From: a virus | DNA length: 35,452 nucleotides | Reading direction: 5' to 3' (one strand) | Virus record (IMG/VR): IMGVR_UViG_3300010354_000264 | Coordinates: 1 to 35,452 of that record | Notes under the pieces: model-generated | Databases searched by the model: none | What the model was told of the DNA's origin: nothing | What the model saw: only the letters and a program-made list of their open reading frames with translations | Shown here: positions 1-7,333 of the stretch, one piece after another | How positions within the stretch are numbered: position 1 is the first letter of the stretch | Layout: every line of letters begins with the position of its first letter | Position numbers and translations under genes: made by a program

Positions 1-123
1 CCCATGCAGGGTTGTTGCTAGTGCCTGTATTGGCAAGATAACGCGTTGCTGTAGTGTTTTTTGTTAAAGCACTAATAGTATTAGCTGCTGAGCCATACAA
101 TATATCACCTTGCGCAATGCTAG
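1..123. repeat. Terminal direct repeat, left copy
   Basis: Bases 1-123 are identical to bases 35330-35452. The repeat lies inside the coding sequence of the long tail fibre, and overlapping the two copies keeps that frame open. The simplest reading is a circular or circularly permuted map whose ends overlap. A physical terminal repeat of the virion DNA is less likely because the cut would fall inside a gene. A related but non-identical copy occurs near 33440-33560 in the next fibre gene. Confidence 0.9.
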
Positions 124-1276
124 TTAAGCCTGTACCGCCGTTCGTAACAGCCAGTGTGCCAGTAAGCGATATCGTAGATCCTGCACCTAACGTAGTTAAT
201 CCTGTTGTACCGCCGTTAATTGTCAGCGTATTGGCTGACGGCACTGCAGATCCTGAGTCGCAATTGTAAGTTGTAGCTACAGATGTAGCAGCAGATATAG
301 TAACAGAATTGTTGCCATTACTTATGCTAATACCTGCACCAGGTGTCAATGTTGCTGCCGCAGGAGTTGTAGTACCTCCAATAACAATTTGTCCAGACGT
401 TAATGTTAACGATGTAAGCGCTGACGTTGTTGTTGTACCAGATATAATTACTCCATTAACATTATAGCTAACTGATCCAGTACCACCATTTGCAATACCT
501 AATGTACCAGTTAATGATACTGTAGAGCCTGCGCCTAAAGTTGTTAAGCCTGTTGTACCGCCTGTTATTGTTATGGCATTGCTTGATGGGCTAGCAGTGC
601 CAGAATCGCAATTAAATGTTGTAGCTACGCCGCTAGATACACCGATAGTAATAGAATTATTGCCGTTACTAATGCTTATGCCTGTACCAGGTGTTAATGT
701 AGCAGCTGCAGGAGTTGTTGTACCTCCTATAACTAATTGACCAGATGTAAGTGTAAGTGCTGTTAATGCTGATGTTGTTGTTGTACCCGATATGACTACG
801 CCATTAGCGTTAAAACTTGTAGATGATGTACCGCCACCTGCAACAGATGCTGTACTAAATGATGGATCTGCTGATGCGCCGTTAGATACTAATGGGATGC
901 CAAGTGTAGCGCTTGGAGCTATATTAGTAATTGTATTAGTACCAGCACCGCACAGTATATTGTGATTGGTGAGACCTGTAAGCTGTGTTGTAAGTGTGCT
1001 ACCAGATCCTATTATAGTTATGCTGCCAGATCCTAGCGTGTTAATATTATTAGCTGTAGGGCTAATCGGTCCGCCAGTATTGCCTGTAAGAGTTAGTAAT
1101 ACTGACGCATTTAAATCAATCAACACCGTGTTAGAGCTAGCTGATGTTGTTATACCTACGCCACCTAATATATTTAGTGTGTTAGCAGATGGGATTGCTG
1201 TGCCAGTGTCCGCATCAAACATTGTCGGTATTTCTGGATGACTTGCTATGACGTTTAATTCACCACTCTGGCTCAT
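1..1276 (-). CDS. Long repeat-built tail fibre, N-terminal part (continues across the circular join)
   Basis: The frame opens with ATG at 1276-1274, overlapping the stop of the coiled-coil gene upstream by four bases (ATGA), and runs off the left edge with no stop seen. The first residues read MSQSGELNVIASHPEIPT. The chain is rich in Thr, Ser, Gly and Asn and has near-identical modules of about 110 residues containing SLTLTSGQIVIGGTTTPAAA and NGGTTGLTT. Such modules are typical of beta-structured trimeric fibre shafts. Joined to 35329-33642 the gene is 2964 nt (987 aa) and in frame. The N-terminus should attach to the tail, but no known attachment domain is recognised. Confidence 0.85.
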   Translation of the reverse strand, partial: MSQSGELNVIASHPEIPTMFDADTGTAIPSANTLNILGGVGITTSASSNTVLIDLNASVLLTLTGNTGGPISPTANNINTLGSGSITIIGSGSTLTTQLTGLTNHNILCGAGTNTITNIAPSATLGIPLVSNGASADPSFSTASVAGGGTSSTSFNANGVVISGTTTTSALTALTLTSGQLVIGGTTTPAAATLTPGTGISISNGNNSITIGVSSGVATTFNCDSGTASPSSNAITITGGTTGLTTLGAGSTVSLTGTLGIANGGTGSVSYNVNGVIISGTTTTSALTSLTLTSGQIVIGGTTTPAAATLTPGAGISISNGNNSVTISAATSVATTYNCDSGSAVPSANTLTINGGTTGLTTLGAGSTISLTGTLAVTNGGTGLTSIAQGDILYGSAANTISALTKNTTATRYLANTGTSNNPAW

Positions 1277-1908
1277 TTTAATCCCATGTTTTTAAGTTGT
1301 AATAGGATGTTTTCTACTTTTTTTTCTACAATTGTAAGACGCAAATCATGATTTCTTGCGGTCAATAATGAGTTGCTTGCATCTAACCGTATTGGTTCTA
1401 CCATTGTCTCTATCAATGCTGCTGCTTGTTTTTCAGATATTGTTTCTGTAGGTATTGGCAATGCATCAATCACTAGCAACAATTCATTTTTTTGCTTAGC
1501 TAAATTAGCATGCATAGCGTCTAACATAAGATCTGATAAATGTTTTGCGTAATCTTTAACTTCTTGCAAAGACGCTAAAATATTAACAACATCTTGTTGT
1601 TTTTTTAACACTTCTTTAACAAGATCTTCAACTTGCCTTTTTACGTTATTGGCTTGATCGCACATTACATCTTTTTCGTATTGCAAGCTGTCTATCTTTT
1701 GTTTAGTTATTGTTAATGCTTCATTAAGTTTTTGCATATATTCTTGCACATCTTGTACATGTATTTTGCTAGCCAACATCTTTTCTAGCTCTTGCATTTT
1801 TTGTACAATTTTGTCGTGATCAGTGTAAAGATTAGACAAAAGCGCATAAGTATCATGCGCTTTTTTCCCTATAATTCTTAATTCACTGTCTCTTTCTTCA
1901 TCTTGCAT
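1273..1908 (-). CDS. Coiled-coil structural protein upstream of the fibre
   Basis: This 211-aa protein is almost wholly predicted helix, with charged heptad-like stretches over about residues 5-110 (for example LYTDHDKIVQKMQELEKML). It has no signal peptide or membrane segment. Its ATG overlaps the stop of the 113-aa gene upstream, and its own TGA overlaps the ATG of the long fibre, so the three are probably translationally coupled. Position suggests a fibre connector, trimerisation partner or chaperone, which is inference from context. No family is recognised. Coding assignment is firm because of the tight overlaps and clean amino-acid composition. Confidence 0.8.
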   Translation of the reverse strand: MQDEERDSELRIIGKKAHDTYALLSNLYTDHDKIVQKMQELEKMLASKIHVQDVQEYMQKLNEALTITKQKIDSLQYEKDVMCDQANNVKRQVEDLVKEVLKKQQDVVNILASLQEVKDYAKHLSDLMLDAMHANLAKQKNELLLVIDALPIPTETISEKQAAALIETMVEPIRLDASNSLLTARNHDLRLTIVEKKVENILLQLKNMGLK

Positions 1909-2249
1909 TAACTATCATATCCTGTTTGTATGTTTGAATATATGCCTTCTACATACACAGATCCTAAAGATGGTGCTGACGAATATTTCACATAAAATTG
2001 TGTTTTTGCGGGCACTACAAATGGAATGCTGCCTATGGAGTTGGCGGCTATGTCATACAATACAAATGTCCCTTTTGGCAAGTAGAATTGATTGGTTGTA
2101 CCGTCTACAGAGATAAACATGTTACCGTCTGTATCGTTGATGATACGAAACATCCTAAGTGGATAATCATACTGCGCTCCCAAAATGGTGTAAGAATTTG
2201 TGATAGCAGCAAATCCCTTACTACGGATTGTGTCAAATTTTGCGACCAT
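1908..2249 (-). CDS. Small conserved tail/collar protein
   Basis: This 113-aa protein has a compact beta-rich pattern with the segment RIINDTDGNMFISVDGT, followed by FYLPKGTFVLYDIAANS. This pattern is familiar from small phage structural proteins beside fibre genes. It is predicted to be soluble, with no membrane segment. The start is ATG at 2249. The preceding fibre-like gene ends at 2260, so the gap is 10 nt, and the downstream coiled-coil gene overlaps its stop. Placement in the fibre cluster suggests a head-tail collar, fibre-base or decoration role. The exact role is not known. Confidence 0.75.
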   Translation of the reverse strand: MVAKFDTIRSKGFAAITNSYTILGAQYDYPLRMFRIINDTDGNMFISVDGTTNQFYLPKGTFVLYDIAANSIGSIPFVVPAKTQFYVKYSSAPSLGSVYVEGIYSNIQTGYDS

Positions 2250-2259
2250 GTATTACCTC

Positions 2260-3102
2260 TTATGGAGCGATGTTATCAAAATATGGTACATATACTACGG
2301 TAGTTCCAACGTAGAATTTCAAGAATCCTTTGTTGCTGCCACTGTTAGCATTAGTAGATAATATGCTTAAGCTGCCTGCGCCTTGCGTTGTATTAACAAC
2401 GTTGGTCATTGCAGTAGTTGATGCAAATCCTGTACCTTGATCTCCATCTGCAAATACAGAGCTAGCACGTACATAACTAGTAACATCTACAATGTTAGAT
2501 GCAGTAACTGCGCCTGTAAGTGTAATACCGCCAGATCCAGCACGGATAGTTGTTGCAGATGTCGTTGTTGTAGATCCAACAATTGTTGTTCTTACGCCTG
2601 CTGTTGCAATATTAACAGCTGCATTGTCTACATCGGTTGCAATGTCAAGAGCGGTACCTGCTGTATCAATTACAGCACTAGCGCTAGCTGTGAGCAATCC
2701 TGATACAGTAACTGCGCCTGGAGTAATTACGTTGTTAGCTAATGCTACAGTAACTGTTCCTGGTCCGTTAGCCCCAGTTGTTGTTAATTCGTTTGTAGCG
2801 CCTGTTATAACGACTGTGCCTGCAGTTGGTACAACTACTGTTGCGTCATCAGTAGTAAGCGTATCTAACGCCCCTGCTGCTGATCCTAGTAATGTCCATG
2901 TAGCGGTTGTTGATTTGTTAAAGCTCACAAATGATGTAAGATCAAATACAAGATCTAATGTTGTGTTGATCCAGCGTTTGCCGAGCGGATAATTTACATC
3001 GGTAGCTGCTGGGGATCTGGTTGAAAATACTGGCACTTCTACCCCTTCTGGGCGTGTGCCAAAGCCTGCTGTATATAGATTTGCACCTGGTTGGATGGTC
3101 AT
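2260..3102 (-). CDS. Short tail fibre or collar fibre protein
   Basis: This 280-aa protein has a two-part layout. The first 75 residues form a module (VFSTRSPAATDVNYPLGKRW followed by a segment ending in TWTLLGS) that also begins the 445-aa glycine-rich fibre at 32392-31055. After it comes a Thr/Val/Ala-rich repetitive beta shaft (residues about 80-210) and a C-terminal part ending GFLKFYVGTTVVYVPYFDNIAP, which resembles a short fibre tip. The shared N-terminus suggests both proteins dock on the same virion site. The start ATG at 3102 follows AGGAG at suitable spacing. It is the first gene of the fibre group 3102-1 on the minus strand. Confidence 0.8.
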   Translation of the reverse strand: MTIQPGANLYTAGFGTRPEGVEVPVFSTRSPAATDVNYPLGKRWINTTLDLVFDLTSFVSFNKSTTATWTLLGSAAGALDTLTTDDATVVVPTAGTVVITGATNELTTTGANGPGTVTVALANNVITPGAVTVSGLLTASASAVIDTAGTALDIATDVDNAAVNIATAGVRTTIVGSTTTTSATTIRAGSGGITLTGAVTASNIVDVTSYVRASSVFADGDQGTGFASTTAMTNVVNTTQGAGSLSILSTNANSGSNKGFLKFYVGTTVVYVPYFDNIAP

Positions 3103-3203
3103 AGTATCTCCTGTTAATATAATTTTGATTATCGTTAAAAAAACATTTTCATACTACTAAAATTAAAATTAAATCTATAATAGAAACAAAAAAGGAAACA
3201 ATT

Positions 3204-3557
3204 ATGAGCATCATTCAGACCAAGAATGGGATCTGTGTCATGTCATCTTGGGATCTTGCAAAATTGCTACAAGTTAGTCATAAGCAGATACACATTATCA
3301 TAACCAATTTTCGACCACATTTGCTTGAAGTCACTAAAGTATTATCTAACGACCCTTTTGAAAAATATTTTCGCATGGGCAAAAGAGGCCACCCAGTTAT
3401 AGAAGTATTTTGCGAAGCCAATCAAGTAAAATATTTAATTTTGTTTTTGGGAGCTCATGGTTGCCGTATAATCAAAGCAAAAAAATTTGTACTTTCTAAT
3501 GCTGAGCTAGAAGATTATGCATTTTTTGATGCGTTGATAGGTTTATGGCCAGATTAG
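3204..3557 (+). CDS. Rha/HTH-type phage regulatory protein (tentative)
   Basis: This 117-aa plus-strand protein begins ATG after AAAAAGGAAACAATT, a good ribosome site. The N-terminal part (residues about 12-45: MSSWDLAKLLQVSHKQIHII then NFRPHL) looks like the helix-turn-helix of the Rha family, where substitution of the LAKLLQVSHKQIH type is common. The remainder is mixed alpha/beta with no known catalytic motif. It is divergent from the minus-strand fibre gene at 3102 and convergent with the KTSC gene, so it is a lone gene in a strand switch. A regulatory role is inferred from the HTH alone. A TATAAT at 3176-3181 could be its -10 box, but no convincing -35 was found. Confidence 0.55.
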   Translation: MSIIQTKNGICVMSSWDLAKLLQVSHKQIHIIITNFRPHLLEVTKVLSNDPFEKYFRMGKRGHPVIEVFCEANQVKYLILFLGAHGCRIIKAKKFVLSNAELEDYAFFDALIGLWPD

Positions 3558-3915
3558 TTTTCCACAATCTTCTGAGGAAGAGATATATATATATGTTATA
3601 TTTCTCTTCTTCTTCTTGCGCTGTGGAAATGTTCACAACTCCTTATATTAGCTAGATAAATATCTTGTTTACAAATTGTCAGTAAGAGTGTGTATAAGTG
3701 GGGTGTTATAAACAGTGGTACTTCCGTAAACAATATTTGAACAGGTTTTGTGCAAAGTTATTGACAATTTTTTTGTTGCTAAAAAATCAATAAATGCTAT
3801 AAAATTACATACGTATTAATAGCAACAACGCTAGTTACATACGATACATCACGTTCTAAGTTTTTCTAGGGGTTAGGTGTTTCTGAAAAGCCCTTTTAGG
3901 CCTTGATCCCTAGTT
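3558..3915. other. Noncoding strand-switch region with DnaA-box-like sites and inverted repeats
   Basis: No gene was found in these 358 bases between convergent genes. They hold TTATACACA on the minus strand (3689-3697), a perfect match to the DnaA-box consensus, and two near matches, TTTTCCACA at 3558-3566 and its inverse TGTGGAAAT at 3622-3630. An alternating TA run at 3581-3600 is flanked by an imperfect inverted repeat (GAAGAGA with TCTCTTC). A sigma70-like pair TTGCTA-16-TATAAA sits at 3776-3803. An inverted repeat CTAGGG (3866-3871) with CCCTAG (3908-3913) is followed by TTTT. Origin or small-RNA roles are inference. Confidence 0.45.
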
Positions 3916-3917
3916 TT
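3866..3917 (+). terminator. Possible terminator between convergent genes
   Basis: The outer stem CTAGGG/CCCTAG is reinforced by AGG/CCT and encloses a small AAAAG/CTTTT hairpin. Four T residues follow on the plus strand and overlap the end of the KTSC gene's stop codon. The T-tract is short, so function is uncertain. Confidence 0.35.
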
Positions 3918-4524
3918 ATGCAACCCTGCTATAAGGAAATCCACCAAGTTTAATTAGCTCATGCATACTAGCGCCTAAGCTAGGCATTTTGCCTTTCCAC
4001 CATGCACCATATTGGTTTTGGCCTTCGGTTTTTGCAGGAATTGCGCCACGTGCAAACATCTTAAATATGTATGCTGGCACGCCTTGATATTCATAGATGC
4101 CGCCACCGTTAAAACGTACACGCAACACAGCATTACGAGGATCGTATTGAAATCCATATACGTTTGAACTTTGCAATCCTGCTCGTGGTATGCCATCTTC
4201 TTGCTCTCCTGTCGGCATTGTTATGCGACTTGCAAATTGATTGCTAAGCTGTTGCAATGCTCCTGGTATTTCAGCGTATTCGCGCATGGCAGCACTAGGA
4301 AAGCTGCGCATATATTCGCTAAATACTCTTGGATCGCCTCCAGATAATACCCAAAGCAGTTCTGATCCTTGTGGGGGTCTAAACACGTTAGATCGTGTTG
4401 TAATGAATTCTGTCGCTTGCGCTAAAACTGAACGTATAGAATCTAACTCATCCGCTGAAAATTCATTTTCTGGATTGCTTAACCCACTTTGAATGCTTTC
4501 CAATAACGATATGAGTTCATCCAT
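3916..4524 (-). CDS. Virion-associated protein with C-terminal KTSC domain
   Basis: This 202-aa protein has a helical N-terminal half (residues 1-100, MDELISLLESIQSGL) and a C-terminal KTSC-type domain at about residues 118-178. The domain runs SSNVYGFQYDPRNAVLRVRF, then GGGIYEYQGVPAYIFKMF, then AWWKGKMPS. The KTSC fold is a small beta-barrel-like domain often seen in phage proteins and host lysyl-tRNA-synthetase-linked proteins, with a probable binding role. The ATG overlaps the stop of the 282-aa gene by 8 nt, making it the last member of the four-gene ejection-type cluster 6755-3916. Function in the virion is inferred from this position. Confidence 0.75.
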   Translation of the reverse strand: MDELISLLESIQSGLSNPENEFSADELDSIRSVLAQATEFITTRSNVFRPPQGSELLWVLSGGDPRVFSEYMRSFPSAAMREYAEIPGALQQLSNQFASRITMPTGEQEDGIPRAGLQSSNVYGFQYDPRNAVLRVRFNGGGIYEYQGVPAYIFKMFARGAIPAKTEGQNQYGAWWKGKMPSLGASMHELIKLGGFPYSRVA

Positions 4525-5365
4525 TTTTCATCTTTTTTAATAGTTCTAACATCGCTGCTGTGTTATCTAACACTGCTTTGCGATCGTTGATTAATTGTTT
4601 CGGAGACGCTTTTCTAAGTGACGACAGATATTCTTTAAAAGACGTTCCAGTTGTGCGTTCATACATATCCATGGCAGGTTTATTGAGCTTACTTTTTTTC
4701 ATCATGTTGTAAGCTTCATCTATGCTTTTGCCACTGCTCATCAATTTTTGTGCCAATGCTTTAGCAGCAGGAAATTGTTTTAACACATCTTCTGTTGCTT
4801 CTGGTCTTTGCATTTCTTTAGGCGCTTGCATTTCTTCAGCTTGCTGCATAATTGCTTGTCTAGATAGTGGCGCTTCTCTTGCTTCTCTTGCTGCTTGTAA
4901 CGCTCTTGCAGCTTGTTGTTGTTGTAACGTTACATCGCCTTCTTGCGGCTCTCTCATAGCTTCTGCTTGCTGACCTGCGATATTTTGCGCTACATCTGCT
5001 AACGCAGTGCCTGCTTGCATACCTTTTCTAGCGGCATCTGCTGCTCCTAGTCCTGCAGTCAATCCTCTACCTGCAAGTCCTGCTGCTCCTAACCCTGCTG
5101 CTAATGTGCCGACACTTAACAATGCTGATAAATTACGTTTTGCGATGCCTTCTTGACTTGCTCTTGCGCGCTCTGCTGATGTCATGTATTTATCTTCTGG
5201 CGCGTTTGTGTCGCCTAACAGATGCTGCAATATAGATGATGCGCTGTAGCCATGTTGCATAAGCTTACGCATCTTGGCCATGTTTTTTGGCTGCTTACCA
5301 AATAACGATGACAATATATCTACTGCTGTGTATCCGTTAGCTATCAAGTCAGATATGCTATTCAT
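4517..5365 (-). CDS. Putative internal virion/ejection protein with glycine-alanine zipper
   Basis: This 282-aa protein is predicted mostly helical. Two copies of a short motif occur near the start, GYTAVDILSSLFGK (11-24) and GYSASSILQHLLGD (39-52). Residues about 80-125 form a Gly/Ala-rich amphipathic or membrane-active stretch (VGTLAAGLGAAGLAGRGL). The middle is Gln/Glu/Ala-rich and the C-terminal third is Lys-rich. Internal virion proteins of short-tailed phages often look like this and cross the cell envelope during DNA entry. The ATG overlaps the upstream stop (ATGA). Assignment to the ejection apparatus is by composition and position, without a recognised family. Confidence 0.65.
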   Translation of the reverse strand: MNSISDLIANGYTAVDILSSLFGKQPKNMAKMRKLMQHGYSASSILQHLLGDTNAPEDKYMTSAERARASQEGIAKRNLSALLSVGTLAAGLGAAGLAGRGLTAGLGAADAARKGMQAGTALADVAQNIAGQQAEAMREPQEGDVTLQQQQAARALQAAREAREAPLSRQAIMQQAEEMQAPKEMQRPEATEDVLKQFPAAKALAQKLMSSGKSIDEAYNMMKKSKLNKPAMDMYERTTGTSFKEYLSSLRKASPKQLINDRKAVLDNTAAMLELLKKMKNG

Positions 5366-6216
5366 CGCACTCTAGCTCCTGTTATGTAAGGTGTACGTGC
5401 TAATCTGTAATCTTTTAATACTTCTTTAAGCATTTTTTCTGATGGCCTGTCTAATATACCTACCATGTTTGCTTGCTCAGGTGTCAGCTCAATCTGTCCG
5501 CTTTGCACAAGGTCAAACAATGTATCGCGAAACTCTGACCACTCTACGCCTTTATCGCTTAGCTTATCTCTTAACACAACAAGATTTGCATTTGGGTCAG
5601 TTTTTAATATGCCTTGCATGTAGCGCGCTAATGTTTCTGGTTTTTCTTCAGGTGCTACTTTTTTTAAATCTGGCAACCCTTTAACAATGCCTGTTACAGG
5701 TTCTGACAATTTGGATACTCTCAACTCTATTTCTTCGGGCGATAATCCTTTTTTTGCTAGCTTTTCTCTAGCTACTTTGATGTCTCTACCTTTTGCCATG
5801 GCTTCTGCTGTTCTACCTATTTGCTCTTTTGTCGCAAATCCTTTTCCAGCAAACAAATTCTTAATGTTACCTATGATGCCTGCTTCTGGTAATGATTCTA
5901 ACGCAGATCTGTACTCTGCTTGTTTAGTTGCTTCTGATGTTAATTCTTTAGCTATATCTGCAGGTGATTTGCCTTGCGTTGCCATCTGTGCGGCTCTTTG
6001 CATTAATTGCGCTTGTTCTTCGCCTGTAGCTTCTCTATTGATCAATTGCGCTATGTTTTGCGCTGTTTGCATACCTTCTTGCTGACGTTCGCGTCTCATG
6101 CCTGCTAACATCATTGCCATTTGTGGTACGTTTGCTAACGATTGCTGCGCTTGTCCACCTACTGTCTGTGCAAATCTTTCGCCAAATGTTGGCATTCTAG
6201 GGATAATTTGTACCAT
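5362..6216 (-). CDS. Putative internal virion/ejection protein
   Basis: This 284-aa protein starts at the ATG at 6216-6214 (MVQIIPRMPTFGERFAQTVG), which overlaps the upstream stop as TAATG. A longer frame upstream exists but would run into the previous gene. It is strongly helical and rich in Gln, Ala, Met and Glu (residues 15-120), with a Lys-rich middle and a conserved-looking end, LKEVLKDYRLARTPYITG. No signal peptide or clear membrane segment is seen. It lies second in the chain 6755-3916 of four overlapping genes downstream of the nozzle gene, where short-tailed phages keep internal core proteins. Confidence 0.65.
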   Translation of the reverse strand: MVQIIPRMPTFGERFAQTVGGQAQQSLANVPQMAMMLAGMRRERQQEGMQTAQNIAQLINREATGEEQAQLMQRAAQMATQGKSPADIAKELTSEATKQAEYRSALESLPEAGIIGNIKNLFAGKGFATKEQIGRTAEAMAKGRDIKVAREKLAKKGLSPEEIELRVSKLSEPVTGIVKGLPDLKKVAPEEKPETLARYMQGILKTDPNANLVVLRDKLSDKGVEWSEFRDTLFDLVQSGQIELTPEQANMVGILDRPSEKMLKEVLKDYRLARTPYITGARVR

Positions 6217-6755
6217 TAGATCACTCCAAATTTTTTCAACATTCCTAACTGACCGGCAGAACTTAATCCTTGTAGACCTGCAGGTGATAATCCCAATAAC
6301 ATCTGTTGCCAAAATGGCATTTGTTTTTCTAAGAGCAAGTTTTCAAATGGACGCTGAGATAACAAATCGCTTGAGTAACCCATAAGATCTCTTAATGCTT
6401 GTTGCTGTAATCCCATGCGCTGTGCCTGTAAATTTTGTGCAAATTCCTGCGCTGCGGTGTTTTGCGCTGTTTGAAAACCTGATGATCTTCTAGCTCCTGA
6501 TCCAAGTCCGCTAAATCTATTTGCAATTCCGCTTTGCAATTGTGCAAATTGTCTCATCGCGGGTGCTTCCATCTGTTCAAATTGGCTTACGTCACCTGAT
6601 GCAAGTTTGGACAAAAAACTTTCTGGTCCTATGCGCGAAAACATATCTCTGAACAAATTCATTTGTTCTTTGGTAAATTGGGGCATTGATACTTGTTCAT
6701 AGCCTGTTGATTTTAAGCCTGATAATTGTTGGCCTGTGGGTCCAGCGTACATCAT
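6216..6755 (-). CDS. Putative internal virion protein
   Basis: This 179-aa protein starts at ATG 6755 or the adjacent ATG 6752 (MMYAGPTGQQLSGLK). AAGGA lies seven bases upstream of the first ATG, while an upstream GTG is too close to that site. It is helical and rich in Gln, Met, Leu and Phe, with features such as FTKEQMNLFRDMFSRIGPES near the start and NLLLEKQMPFWQQMLLGLSP near the end. These are typical of small internal core proteins that follow tail nozzle genes in metagenomic podoviruses. It is the first of four overlapping genes and has its own candidate promoter at 6816-6843. Confidence 0.65.
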   Translation of the reverse strand: MMYAGPTGQQLSGLKSTGYEQVSMPQFTKEQMNLFRDMFSRIGPESFLSKLASGDVSQFEQMEAPAMRQFAQLQSGIANRFSGLGSGARRSSGFQTAQNTAAQEFAQNLQAQRMGLQQQALRDLMGYSSDLLSQRPFENLLLEKQMPFWQQMLLGLSPAGLQGLSSAGQLGMLKKFGVI

Positions 6756-6815
6756 AGACACATCCTTTTTTGCGTTAGAATAACACCGTCAAGATATTTT
6801 TATCTAGTAATATGG

Positions 6816-6843
6816 CTTATAACAATAATCAAAAATATATCAA
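6816..6843 (-). promoter_or_regulatory. Candidate sigma70-type promoter for the internal protein cluster
   Basis: Reading the minus strand, TTGATA (6843-6838) and TATAAG (6821-6816) are separated by 16 bases in the AT-rich gap of about 100 bases before the gene starting at 6755. The fit is moderate and the gap has few other uses. Confidence 0.4.
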
Positions 6844-6856
6844 TAAATATTATATT

Positions 6857-7333
6857 TTATACATTTGATAAATATTCCAATATTATGTACCCACTGCTAA
6901 TGGTTGGCGGTGCGCCTGTTCCAGCGGTTATTACTATATTGGTAGGTGTGACTTGTACAGAGATTTGATTGTTTGCTGCTGCTGTATTGACATAAGGCAA
7001 TGTATACCAATTTGTACCATCGGTAAATGTCCCATAAATACGTGTAAATCCTGATATCTGTGATACATTGATGCCATGTGCTATAGATCCTGCGCCAGTA
7101 ATTTTGTATACACGACGCAATGTTTGTTGGCGATTAGGTTGTCCTGTCAAAAACCACTCTTCGCCAGTGACCACAAATGCGTTAACTGAATATGTACCAA
7201 TAACACGTGAGTTAACTTTTTGTGCTGTATCTATATATGCTTTGTCTACTTCTTTGGTCAGTTCTTGAATAGAGTCTTGGGGGAATCTGCGTTGTGTGCG
7301 TAAGTAAGGAGATTGTTGTGTTGGCATGCTCAT
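6857..7333 (-). CDS. Small tail protein following the nozzle
   Basis: This 158-aa protein starts at ATG 7333 (MSMPTQQSPYLRTQRRFPQD), overlapping the nozzle stop as ATGA. The first 50 residues are helical and charged (SIQELTKEVDKAYIDTAQKV). The rest is beta-rich with a repeated hydrophobic-Thr pattern and the stretch FTRIYGTFTDGTNWYTLPYV. It is recognisable as a type of conserved small structural protein found beside nozzle-like genes in podovirus-like phages, probably a tail or fibre-attachment component. No enzymatic motif is present. Confidence 0.65.
   Translation of the reverse strand: MSMPTQQSPYLRTQRRFPQDSIQELTKEVDKAYIDTAQKVNSRVIGTYSVNAFVVTGEEWFLTGQPNRQQTLRRVYKITGAGSIAHGINVSQISGFTRIYGTFTDGTNWYTLPYVNTAAANNQISVQVTPTNIVITAGTGAPPTISSGYIILEYLSNV

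Noticed and set aside
1-1200. Regularly spaced repeats that could suggest a CRISPR array
   Set aside because: The repeats are long, divergent coding modules in a single open frame with no constant-length spacers.
2437-2992. Plus-strand ORFs of 88 and 166 aa, one very Cys-rich
   Set aside because: These are shadows of the 280-aa fibre gene. Cys and Ser richness comes from reading Thr/Ala codons in the reverse frame.
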